Position numbers and translations under genes: made by a program. A stretch of 64,000 bases of DNA from Rikenellaceae bacterium. GTDB taxonomy: Bacteria > Bacteroidota > Bacteroidia > Bacteroidales > Rikenellaceae. A model generated the notes under the pieces. The model made no database searches, was not told the origin of the DNA, and saw only the letters and a program-made list of their open reading frames with translations. Location: positions 47,211-111,210 of the forward strand of contig SUZI01000005.1 of the NCBI GenBank assembly GCA_015060005.1. The letters are read 5' to 3'. The stretch's first letter is position 1; every line of letters begins with the position of its first letter. Below, one piece after another: positions 18,063-26,066 of this stretch.

Positions 18063-19592
18063 TTAGTGCTTAAAATGACGCATACCGGTACAGAGCATCG
18101 TAATACCCTTCTCATTAGCCTTCTTTACAGAGTCCTCATCACGTACGCTACCACCTGGCTGAACGATAGCTGTTACGCCATACTCGGCTGCCATAGTTAC
18201 GGTGTCATCAAATGGGAAGAAACCGTCTGAAGCCAACACCAAATCGGTCGTGAAGCCTGCTGCGTGAGCCTGCTTGAGTGCTATCTCGGCAGAGCCAACG
18301 CGATTCATCTGACCTGCACCGACACCTACGGTATGACCATCCTTTACAACAACGATAGCGTTTGATTTTACGTGCTTAACGATTCTCCAGCCAAAGTTCA
18401 AGTCGCTCAACTGCTCTGCCGATGGCTTAACCTCGGTAACACACATATCCTCTACTACCTCGCGGGTATTCTTATCCAAGTCCTGCACCAACAGACCGCC
18501 ATTGACGCTGACGTACTGCTTATCGACACTCTCCGACTTCGACATATCAATCTGCAACAGACGCAGATTCTTCTTTGTTGAGAATACCTCCAATGCCTCA
18601 TCGGTGAACGAAGGTGCCATAATAATCTCTAAGAAGATAGGTTTCATCAACTCTGCCACCTCCTTATTTATCTCGCGGTTGGTTGCCACGATACCGCCAA
18701 AGATACTCACCTTGTCAGCCTCGTATGCCTTTGTCCACGCATCTACAACATCTACTCCGATAGCTGCACCGCAAGGGTTCATATGCTTCAGACCTACGCA
18801 GAATGGCTCGTCGAACTCGCGAGTGATGCAGAGTGCTGCGTTAGCATCCTGAATATTATTGTATGAGAGTTCCTTGCCGCCCAGCTGCTTAGCCGAAGCC
18901 AACGAAAATGCTCCAGCCGCCTCGCTACCGTAGAACTTAGCCTCCTGGTGAGGGTTCTCGCCATAACGCAAGCCCTGCTTAAGGTCGAACTCCAAGAAGA
19001 GTTTCTCGTTCAAGCCTGCTGCTCGACGCATATAGGTAGCAATCATCGCATCGTACTGTGCAGTATGGGTATAAGCCTTAGCCGAGAGTTGAAGACGAGT
19101 CTGGAGTGTGGTATTGCCCTCAGTTTTAATCTCGCTGATGATTTGAGCATAATCCTTTGGGTCGCAGACAACAGTTACGTCCTTATAGTTCTTCGCTGCA
19201 CTACGCAACATTGATGGGCCACCGATGTCGATATTTTCGATAGCATCCTCCATTGTTACATCTGGCTTTGCTATTGTCTGACGGAATGGATAGAGGTTGA
19301 CACACACCATATCGATAAACTCTATGGCGTTATCCTTCAAAGCCTTCAAGTGGCTCTCATCATCACGACGAGCCAACAATCCACCGTGCACCTTTGGATG
19401 AAGTGTCTTTACACGACCATCACAAATCTCGGGAAATCCCGTAACGTCGCTGATGTTGATAACCGCTACGCCGCTCTCCTTCAGAAGTTTCATTGTACCG
19501 CCCGTAGCGATAATCTCCCAACCTAACTCGCGGAGTTGTTGTGCAAACTCAACAACACCCTGCTTGTCGCTTACGCTGACTAATGCTCTCAT
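18063..19592 (-). CDS. purH: AICAR transformylase / IMP cyclohydrolase
   Basis: Last two steps to IMP. 509 residues: an N-terminal MGS-like cyclohydrolase domain (starts MRALVSVSDKQGVVEFAQQL; signature VKTLHPKVHGG) and a C-terminal AICAR transformylase domain with the catalytic Lys-His pair in GLKHMNPCGAAIG and the end sequence IVQPGGSVRDEDSV. It uses 10-formyl-THF from FolD. 6 bases on either side separate it from purN and purD. Confidence 0.97.
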   Translation of the reverse strand: MRALVSVSDKQGVVEFAQQLRELGWEIIATGGTMKLLKESGVAVINISDVTGFPEICDGRVKTLHPKVHGGLLARRDDESHLKALKDNAIEFIDMVCVNLYPFRQTIAKPDVTMEDAIENIDIGGPSMLRSAAKNYKDVTVVCDPKDYAQIISEIKTEGNTTLQTRLQLSAKAYTHTAQYDAMIATYMRRAAGLNEKLFLEFDLKQGLRYGENPHQEAKFYGSEAAGAFSLASAKQLGGKELSYNNIQDANAALCITREFDEPFCVGLKHMNPCGAAIGVDVVDAWTKAYEADKVSIFGGIVATNREINKEVAELMKPIFLEIIMAPSFTDEALEVFSTKKNLRLLQIDMSKSESVDKQYVSVNGGLLVQDLDKNTREVVEDMCVTEVKPSAEQLSDLNFGWRIVKHVKSNAIVVVKDGHTVGVGAGQMNRVGSAEIALKQAHAAGFTTDLVLASDGFFPFDDTVTMAAEYGVTAIVQPGGSVRDEDSVKKANEKGITMLCTGMRHFKH

Positions 19593-19598
19593 ACCTAA

Positions 19599-20165
19599 TT
19601 ATTTGCTTAATAATGTTTTAATAGTTTCTGTGTAAAGTTTATGTTCCAGCTGATGAATCATCTCGGTTACCTCCTCCAAAGAGTTGCCCTCATAGCAGAG
19701 GCTCTGCTGCGAGATAATCTCGCCACCATCCAGCGACTCATCGACATAGTGAATTGTGGCACCATAGCGTTTATCGCCATTCTCAAATGCCTGCTCGATA
19801 GCTCTCGCACCTTTATATAGCGGCAAAAGCGACGGATGCAGATTGATAATCCTGCCACGATAGGCATCGAGTAATGTGCTACCCACAAGTCGCATATAAC
19901 CCGCCAGGCAGATAAGCTCAACACCTCTCTTCCGACACTCCTCCACTATACGTTGTTCATACTCTGCCTTTGAGTCGTAATCTTTTGCCGAGAAGACAAA
20001 CGATGGAACATTATATTTGCGAGCACGCTCGCAGACCTTTGCAGAGGGCTTGTCGCACACCATCAAAGCCACCTCGGCAGGAATATCTCCCTGCTCGGCA
20101 GCAGAGCATATAGCCTCAAAGTTTGAACCCGAGCCACTTGCAAACACAGCAATCTTATGCTTCAT
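19599..20165 (-). CDS. purN: Folate-dependent GAR transformylase PurN
   Basis: Transfers the formyl group of 10-formyl-THF to GAR. 188 residues. N-terminal FASGSGSNFEAI, the catalytic Asn/His in INLHPSLLP and the catalytic Asp in ESLDGGEII are all present. Functionally redundant with PurT encoded at 14.7 kb; which one is used probably depends on formate and folate supply. Between purM (18 bases) and purH (6 bases). Confidence 0.96.
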   Translation of the reverse strand: MKHKIAVFASGSGSNFEAICSAAEQGDIPAEVALMVCDKPSAKVCERARKYNVPSFVFSAKDYDSKAEYEQRIVEECRKRGVELICLAGYMRLVGSTLLDAYRGRIINLHPSLLPLYKGARAIEQAFENGDKRYGATIHYVDESLDGGEIISQQSLCYEGNSLEEVTEMIHQLEHKLYTETIKTLLSK

Positions 20166-20183
20166 AACCCTCTTTTACCTTAT

Positions 20184-21209
20184 TTATTTAATAGTAACAC
20201 CCTCGCCCTCTACGATACGACCGATGATAGAGGCTTTCTCGCCACACTTCGTAAGAATATCGATAGCTTTCGCAGCCTCGCTCTCGTCAAGTGCGATAAC
20301 CATTCCGATACCCATATTAAATATGTTGAACATCTCACGATGAGCCACCTTGCCATACTTCTCCAAGAAGTGGAATACCGGCAAAATCTCCCAGCTACCC
20401 TCAGTAACCTCGACACCCTGACCCTCGCTCAAGATACGTGGGATATTCTCATCGAAACCACCGCCCGTGATGTGGCTTATACCGTGAACATCACACTCGC
20501 GGATAACCTCCAACACCTGCTTTACATAGATACGTGTAGGAGTCAACAGCACCTCGCCAAGTGGCTTATCGCCAAGGTCAGCGTGAGGGACTTTCAAATC
20601 AAAGCCATTGTCGCTGACAATCTTACGTACGAGGCTAAATCCGTTAGAATGGACACCGCTCGATGCGATACCCACCAACACATCACCCACCTTCACCTTC
20701 GAGCCGTCGATAAGCTTCGCACGCTCCACAACGCCGCACGTAAAGCCAGCGATATCGTACTCGCCTCCGCCATACATACCTGGCATCTCGGCAGTCTCGC
20801 CGCCGATGAGTGCACAGCCTGCCTGACGACAACCCTCAGCAACACTCGCCACGATAGCCTCAATCTTGGCAGGCTCGTTATGACCTACTGCCACATAGTC
20901 GAGGAAGAACAGCGGTTCAGCACCCTGTGCCAACACGTCGTTCACACACATTGCCACAGCGTCGATACCTATGGTGTCGTGCTTGTCAATCTCAAAAGCA
21001 ATCTTTAGTTTTGTTCCCACGCCATCTGTTCCGCTCACAAGGATTGGCTCCTTATAGCCGAGCGATGCCAAGTCGAACATACCGCCAAAAGCACCGATGT
21101 TACCCATAACACCCGGGCGATTGGTCGATTTCACGTGCGATTTAATACGTCTTACTACTTCGTAGCCAGCCTCGAGATTTACGCCAGCCTTTTCGTAACT
21201 TTTAGCCAT
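20184..21209 (-). CDS. purM: AIR synthetase (phosphoribosylformylglycinamidine cyclo-ligase)
   Basis: Closes the imidazole ring of the purine. 341 residues. Conserved parts include [12 protein letters not shown], the [17 protein letters not shown] block and [15 protein letters not shown]. The N-terminus is about normal length. Operon position between purL (13 bases) and purN. Confidence 0.96.
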   Translation of the reverse strand: MAKSYEKAGVNLEAGYEVVRRIKSHVKSTNRPGVMGNIGAFGGMFDLASLGYKEPILVSGTDGVGTKLKIAFEIDKHDTIGIDAVAMCVNDVLAQGAEPLFFLDYVAVGHNEPAKIEAIVASVAEGCRQAGCALIGGETAEMPGMYGGGEYDIAGFTCGVVERAKLIDGSKVKVGDVLVGIASSGVHSNGFSLVRKIVSDNGFDLKVPHADLGDKPLGEVLLTPTRIYVKQVLEVIRECDVHGISHITGGGFDENIPRILSEGQGVEVTEGSWEILPVFHFLEKYGKVAHREMFNIFNMGIGMVIALDESEAAKAIDILTKCGEKASIIGRIVEGEGVTIK

Positions 21210-21222
21210 AATATTGTGTCTG

Positions 21223-24200
21223 TTATTGTTTCTTGAAATAGTTTACTGCATTGGTAAAGATATCCTGTCGCTTCTCGCCACTGATATTCTTGAAGAGGTT
21301 GTCCTCATATCGCTCAGTGTGTCCCATCTTACCCAAAATCTGACCACTTGGACTGATGATACCCTCGATAGCGAATGATGAGCCGTTAGGATTCATCGGA
21401 GCCTGCATTGTAGCATTACCCTCGGCATCGACATATTGGAATGCAATCTGTCCGTTAGCAAAGAGCTCCTCCGCCATCTCATCACTCACCACAAACTTAC
21501 CCTCACCGTGGCTCACTGCTATTGAGTGCTCATCGCCAATGTTGAACGATGAGAGCCAAGGCGAAGCGGTAGTCGCTACTCGAGTAGTTACGATTTGAGA
21601 TATATGGCGATTGATATCGTTGCGGAAGAGTGTTGGCGACTCCTTCACAACCTTACCCAAACGACCATAAGGCAGCAATCCCGACTTAACCAACGCCTGG
21701 AAACCGTTGCAGATACCCAAAATCAAGCCACCTCGGTCCAGCAGGGCGTGGATAGCGTCGGTAATAGCCTTGTTATTGAGCACGTTAGCGATAAACTTAC
21801 CACTACCATCTGGTTCATCTCCGGCAGAGAATCCGCCACTCAGAACAAATATATTACATTCGTCGATAGCTCTTTTCATTCGCTCGATAGAGGCAAAGAT
21901 ATCCTCAGCTGTAAGGTCGCAGAACACACCCGTTGCGACAGTTGCTCCTGCACGCTCAAAAGCCTTTGCGGTATCGTAGTCACAGTTTGTTCCGGCAAAG
22001 ACAGGGATGTAGACCTTCACCTCATCGGTAGGCTCTGCCTGGCAGCGAATCTTGCAATCCTGTGGCTCGCTCTTACGTGTCAGACCGCCCTCAATACCTC
22101 TGTCGGGATATATCTGACAGAACTTCTCCGAGTTAACCTTCTGCAACTTCTCAATAGCGAAGCTCTCGCCATTGATTGTAATATACTCCTGTGCGGTGGT
22201 ACGACCGATAAGCATTGCGTTTGGCAGATGTAGCTCCTCGGCAGCCTCGACCAAAATAGAACCGTAGTTGTAATCAAACAACTCACTCTCCGAGAGCTCT
22301 ATCTCTGCACCAACCATATTACCGAACGACATCTTAGCCACAGCCTCCGCTACGCCACCAAAGCCGATAGCATAACCCGAGAGAATCTTACCCTGCTCGA
22401 TAGCAGAGCTGACAGCCGAGAAGTTCTCTTTTAGCTGCTCTACGTCGGGCATATAGTTAGCCTTGGGAGTATGCTTAATCAAATAGAGCTTGTTGTCAGC
22501 CGACTTAAACTCGGGGCTGATAACGGTACGTGCATCGACAGTTGTAATACCAAACGCCATCAACATTGGAGGCACGTTGATATCCTGGAACGTTCCACTC
22601 ATAGAGTCCTTACCACCGATAGATGGCAAGCCCAACTCCACCTGCATCTTCAATGCTCCGAGCAAAGCCGCCAATGGCTTACCCCACGAGAGGTCGCTGT
22701 GCATACGCTCGAAATACTCCTGATATGAGTAACGCATCTTATCGTAACGAGCACCTGCCGCCACCACCTTCGCAGCAGCCTCCACAACAGCATAAGCCGA
22801 GGCATGATATGGGCTCCACGTAGCAAGGAATGGGTTATATCCGAAAGCCATTATGCTGGCAGTATTGGTCATAGCCTTACCCACAGGCAGCTTCTGCACC
22901 GACACCTGTGTCTCGGTATTCTGTGTCTTTCCACCAAAAGGCATCAAGACAGTCGAAGCACCGATTGTAGAGTCAAACATCTCAATCATACCTCGCTGCG
23001 AGAGGACATTATCCTGCTGCAGGTTGGCATATACTCGCTCACGCAGTGTGTCGCCCTCAATAGTGCGGTGGAATGGATTACGCTCCTCGACCTCGCCAAT
23101 ACGAATCTTGGTGTAGTGTTTAGCACCCGCACTGTCGATAAACTCACGCGAGAGGTTTACAATCATCTCGCCATTGTAGAACATCTTCAATCGTGCAGTA
23201 TCCGTTACGTCGGCTACGTGGGTAACCTCGATGTTCTCCTCGTGGCAATAGTCGCAAAACGTCTCTACGTCCTTTTTCTCAATTACCACAGCCATACGCT
23301 CCTGCGACTCGCTGATGGCAAGCTCCGTAGAGTTCAGTCCGCTATATTTTGTAGGCACTCTGTCCAAATAGATATCCAAGCCATCTGCCAGCTCGCCGAT
23401 AGCTACGCTGACACCGCCCGCACCAAAGTCGTTCGATTTCTTTATCAGACGTGTAACCTCGGCACGGCGGAACAGACGCTCCAACTTACGCTCCTCAGGA
23501 GCATTACCCTTCTGTACCTCCGAGCTACACTCCTCGATAGATTTTACGTTATGTTCCTTCGATGAGCCTGTTGCTCCACCTATTCCATCGCGACCTGTGC
23601 GACCTCCCAAGAGCAAAATAACATCGCCCGCCGCAGGGGATTCACGACGTACATTCTCTGCCTTAACTGCTCCAACAACAGCACCCACCTCCAAACGCTT
23701 AGCGACATAGTTAGGGTGGTAAATCTCGCGAACGTGTGTTGTTGCAAGACCTATCTGGTTACCGTAGCTCGAGTAGCCCGCAGCAGCCTTTGCCGAGATG
23801 ATACGCTGAGGGAGCTTACCCTTCATTGTCTCGGCTACGCTCTTATAGATGTCGCCCGCACCCGTTACACGCATAGCCTGATAGACGTAGCTTCTGCCCG
23901 AGAGTGGGTCGCGGATAGCTCCGCCCAAGCAGGTCGAAGCACCACCAAAAGGCTCAATCTCGGTTGGGTGGTTGTGTGTCTCGTTCTTGAACTGAAGCAG
24001 CCACTTCTCCTCGACACCATCCACATCGACATTGACAAATATCGAGCAGGCGTTGTTCTCCTCGCTCTGCTCCAAGTTGTCGAGTACGCCCGTCTTCTTC
24101 AGATAACGAGCACCGATTGTTGCCAGCTCCATCAGACAGAGGCTCTTCTGCTCTCTGCCGAGCTCCTTACGTATGCGGTGTAGAGTCTCCAACGACTCCT

Positions 24201-24930
24201 CCAGCTCCTCCTTGAGGAACGACTCGTCGATTGTTATCTGCTCAATCTCGGTTGTAAAAGTAGTGTGGCGGCAGTGGTCGCTCCAATAAGTATCGAGTAT
24301 GCGAAGCTCGGTCTCCGATGGGTCGCGTTGCTCACGCTGGTAATACTTCACTACCTCACGCAAATCATCGGCATTCATTGCCAAACCATACTCCTTGCAA
24401 AATGGCTCTAACTCCTCATCCTTGAGAGAGATGAGTCCGTGCAGGATAGGCACAGGCTTTACCTCGGCACTCTCCATATCCGACAGCTGGCTCAAATCCT
24501 TACGACGCGACTCCACTGCATTGATGTAGTAACGCTCGATGCGAGCGAGTTCTTCATCGGTGAGGGACTTGTCGAAAATCAGCAGTTTAGAGCTCTTGAT
24601 GCGGACATCGGCTGTCGGCTCTATCAGGCGTACACACGCCACAGCCGAGCTTGCTCGCTGGTCAAACTGTCCCGGCAGATACTCTACTGCTAAATACTTC
24701 TCGCCCTCGAGCGGACACTCGTCGGCTACGTTGTCAGTTACTATCTCGCCAAAAACTGCATAACGGCTCTTCTCCAACAGCTCCTCCGAGAAGCCGAACA
24801 AATCGTAGACGTTCAGCAGACGCAACGAGCGGAGGTTGAGCCCCAAATTGTTGTTTAACTCTTTACGCAGAGTATCTGCCTCGACCTGAAATCGCGGCAA
24901 CTTCTCGACGTAGATGCGGTAATTCTTCAT
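21223..24930 (-). CDS. purL: FGAM synthetase, large single-chain type
   Basis: Converts FGAR, glutamine and ATP to FGAM. 1235 residues, the long one-chain form with an N-terminal PurS-like region, linker ([13 protein letters not shown]), two PurM-like halves ([33 protein letters not shown]) and a C-terminal glutaminase. The glutaminase nucleophile is the Cys in GICNGFQAL and the His is in AVSHGEGKF. The separate PurS and PurQ subunits are therefore not needed. 12 bases follow purE. Confidence 0.97.
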   Translation of the reverse strand: MKNYRIYVEKLPRFQVEADTLRKELNNNLGLNLRSLRLLNVYDLFGFSEELLEKSRYAVFGEIVTDNVADECPLEGEKYLAVEYLPGQFDQRASSAVACVRLIEPTADVRIKSSKLLIFDKSLTDEELARIERYYINAVESRRKDLSQLSDMESAEVKPVPILHGLISLKDEELEPFCKEYGLAMNADDLREVVKYYQREQRDPSETELRILDTYWSDHCRHTTFTTEIEQITIDESFLKEELEESLETLHRIRKELGREQKSLCLMELATIGARYLKKTGVLDNLEQSEENNACSIFVNVDVDGVEEKWLLQFKNETHNHPTEIEPFGGASTCLGGAIRDPLSGRSYVYQAMRVTGAGDIYKSVAETMKGKLPQRIISAKAAAGYSSYGNQIGLATTHVREIYHPNYVAKRLEVGAVVGAVKAENVRRESPAAGDVILLLGGRTGRDGIGGATGSSKEHNVKSIEECSSEVQKGNAPEERKLERLFRRAEVTRLIKKSNDFGAGGVSVAIGELADGLDIYLDRVPTKYSGLNSTELAISESQERMAVVIEKKDVETFCDYCHEENIEVTHVADVTDTARLKMFYNGEMIVNLSREFIDSAGAKHYTKIRIGEVEERNPFHRTIEGDTLRERVYANLQQDNVLSQRGMIEMFDSTIGASTVLMPFGGKTQNTETQVSVQKLPVGKAMTNTASIMAFGYNPFLATWSPYHASAYAVVEAAAKVVAAGARYDKMRYSYQEYFERMHSDLSWGKPLAALLGALKMQVELGLPSIGGKDSMSGTFQDINVPPMLMAFGITTVDARTVISPEFKSADNKLYLIKHTPKANYMPDVEQLKENFSAVSSAIEQGKILSGYAIGFGGVAEAVAKMSFGNMVGAEIELSESELFDYNYGSILVEAAEELHLPNAMLIGRTTAQEYITINGESFAIEKLQKVNSEKFCQIYPDRGIEGGLTRKSEPQDCKIRCQAEPTDEVKVYIPVFAGTNCDYDTAKAFERAGATVATGVFCDLTAEDIFASIERMKRAIDECNIFVLSGGFSAGDEPDGSGKFIANVLNNKAITDAIHALLDRGGLILGICNGFQALVKSGLLPYGRLGKVVKESPTLFRNDINRHISQIVTTRVATTASPWLSSFNIGDEHSIAVSHGEGKFVVSDEMAEELFANGQIAFQYVDAEGNATMQAPMNPNGSSFAIEGIISPSGQILGKMGHTERYEDNLFKNISGEKRQDIFTNAVNYFKKQ

Positions 24931-24942
24931 ATCTTGATTATA

Positions 24943-25410
24943 TTATAATTCAGCACTAAGCACCTTCTCGGTTTGAGCCTTGCGATAAGCCTCCAATCGA
25001 GCCTCCAACTCTTTATCGGTCAGGGCAAATATCGAAGCAGCTATCAAAGCGGCGTTCTTTGCTCCGTTGATGGCTGTTGTCGATACGGGTATTCCGCCAG
25101 GCATCTGCACTATCGAAAGCAGTGAGTCCAGACCGTTGAGTGTCGAGGTCTTGATAGGTACACCGATAACGGGAACTGTTGTCAAGGCTGCCGTTACGCC
25201 CGCCACGTGTGCTGCACCACCTGCTCCTGCTATGATAACGCCTATGCCACGTTCACGTGCAGTAGTTGCATACTCAAACATAAGATGTGGTGTACGGTGA
25301 GCACTGATTACTCGCTTCTCGTATTCGATACCCAACTCCTCAAGAGTCTCTACTGCTGCCGACATAATGCCCCAATCGCTTGTCGAACCCATAATAACTG
25401 CTACTTTCAT
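24943..25410 (-). CDS. purE: N5-carboxyaminoimidazole ribonucleotide mutase
   Basis: Class I PurE, 155 residues, first structural gene of the purine operon. Motifs: MGSTSDWGIM, the catalytic SAHRTP, and AGAGGAAHVAGV. PurK, PurC, PurB and PurF are not in this window. The ATG sits only about 24 bases beyond the T tract of a terminator-like hairpin (25434-25470), with no promoter visible in between. Expression of the whole operon therefore probably depends on read-through from the promoter at 25615-25646. Confidence 0.96.
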   Translation of the reverse strand: MKVAVIMGSTSDWGIMSAAVETLEELGIEYEKRVISAHRTPHLMFEYATTARERGIGVIIAGAGGAAHVAGVTAALTTVPVIGVPIKTSTLNGLDSLLSIVQMPGGIPVSTTAINGAKNAALIAASIFALTDKELEARLEAYRKAQTEKVLSAEL

Positions 25411-25433
25411 AACGCTTTATTGTATAACTGTGT

Positions 25434-25470
25434 AAAAATAATAAGCCGCCGAAGCAGACGCTCCAACGGC
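25434..25470 (-). terminator. Terminator-like hairpin in the purE leader (candidate attenuator)
   Basis: On the minus strand, an 11-bp stem with no unpaired bases (three G-U pairs) and a 4-base loop, from GCCGTTGGAGC to GCTTCGGCGGC (25470 down to 25445), followed by TTATTATTTTT. It lies after the 45-codon ORF and before purE. Because no promoter fits between it and purE, it would stop the purine transcript unless bypassed. Confidence 0.65.
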
Positions 25471-25472
25471 AA

Positions 25473-25610
25473 CTATCCTATTAAATTTGTTTTCTTATCG
25501 CACACACCCTCGCACTTCTCGCCGCAGCCACCCACCACAGCATCCGCCACCAAAGGCAGAGCCTGCACAGGCACTTGCGGAGCTAAGATATGTATCGCCC
25601 TTGTTTCCAT
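25473..25610 (-). CDS. Possible 45-residue cysteine-containing peptide in the purE leader
   Basis: Short open frame with coding-like codon use: starts METRAIHILAPQVPVQALPL, continues with a small hydrophobic stretch, then CGEKCEGVC and a lysine-containing end. I do not recognise it. It follows a strong promoter whose predicted start site is almost at the ATG, so it would be leaderless, or the transcript is a non-coding leader RNA and the frame is accidental. The stop lies just before the terminator-like hairpin that precedes purE. It could be a leader peptide for purine-operon control or an independent small protein. Confidence 0.4.
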   Translation of the reverse strand: METRAIHILAPQVPVQALPLVADAVVGGCGEKCEGVCDKKTNLIG

Positions 25611-25614
25611 AGGA

Positions 25615-25646
25615 CAAAATTACTCTATTAATATATGGTATGCAAA
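25615..25646 (-). promoter_or_regulatory. Promoter for the purE leader/purine operon
   Basis: Minus strand: TTTG at 25646-25643, exactly 20 bases, TAATTTTG at 25622-25615. A full match to the phylum consensus. Predicted start near 25609. Confidence 0.75.
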
Positions 25647-25764
25647 ATTTCCATTAAAAACTATTAACAAGTTATTCACTTTTTGAAACATATCAATAAG
25701 TATTGAATTTTCGTAAATTGAAGGATAGTGCTTTGTGCTACTCATTCATAGTTTCTATTCGCCA

Positions 25765-25926
25765 ACAAAGCAAAAGAGAGCAAGTCGCTGACCTGCTCTC
25801 TTTCGGTGTGTGTCGGGTGGCTTTCCCGACCGATGCAAAGTTAGATTCCTGCACCGCTCTCCGCGTCTATCCCAGGCGTGAAGAGACTATTCATAAAACA
25901 AACAAAATAAACCTCTTTTCAATTTC
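25765..25926 (-). ncRNA. Candidate structured small RNA (possible 6S-type RNA)
   Basis: A unit of about 160 bases with its own strong promoter (25932-25962) and its own terminator: a 10-bp stem AAAGAGAGCA/TGCTCTCTTT (25773-25803), extendable by an inner GTC/GAC stem, followed on the minus strand by TTTTGCTTTGTT. Internal structure includes a TCGGG/CCCGA hairpin near 25815-25830. The 5' AAAAGAG and 3' CTCTTTT can pair, closing the molecule with an AU-rich internal region. Size, end pairing and the position beside purine genes recall 6S RNA, but I cannot confirm that family from sequence alone. The plus-strand frame over it is not a credible gene. Confidence 0.45.
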
Positions 25927-25931
25927 TACTG

Positions 25932-25962
25932 CAAAGGTAAGCTCTACATAAAAGCCACACAA
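25932..25962 (-). promoter_or_regulatory. Promoter of the candidate small RNA
   Basis: Minus strand: TTG at 25962-25960, 20-base spacer, TACCTTTG at 25939-25932. Consensus spacing and sequence. Confidence 0.7.
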
Positions 25963-26009
25963 TAGCTAAATGTAGTGAATATTTTGTACTGCATCACTTA
26001 ATCGGGGGA

Positions 26010-26040
26010 TTGACTATATGAGAAAAATACGCTATTTTTG
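26010..26040 (+). promoter_or_regulatory. Promoter of feoAB
   Basis: TTG at 26010-26012, 20-base spacer, TATTTTTG at 26033-26040. Leader of about 20 bases to the feoAB ATG at 26067. No separate iron-regulator operator was identified by eye. Confidence 0.75.
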
Positions 26041-26066
26041 CAAGCAAAAATAACGACTAAACAACT

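Noticed and set aside
17424..18230. 268-codon plus-strand frame over purD/purH
   Set aside because: Lies entirely opposite well-conserved purine genes; no signal, domain or promoter supports it.
20157..21008. 283-codon plus-strand frame over purM
   Set aside because: Shadow of purM; no family resemblance.
25836..25843. TAACTTTG inside the candidate small RNA, as a promoter or as 6S-style promoter mimic
   Set aside because: No TTG at the right distance upstream; in a 6S fold it would lie on the 5' strand in the wrong orientation to mimic the non-template strand.
25703..25951. 82-codon plus-strand frame in the purE-feoAB gap
   Set aside because: The region behaves as a minus-strand RNA unit with promoter, stems and terminator; the plus-strand frame has no promoter and crosses the hairpins.
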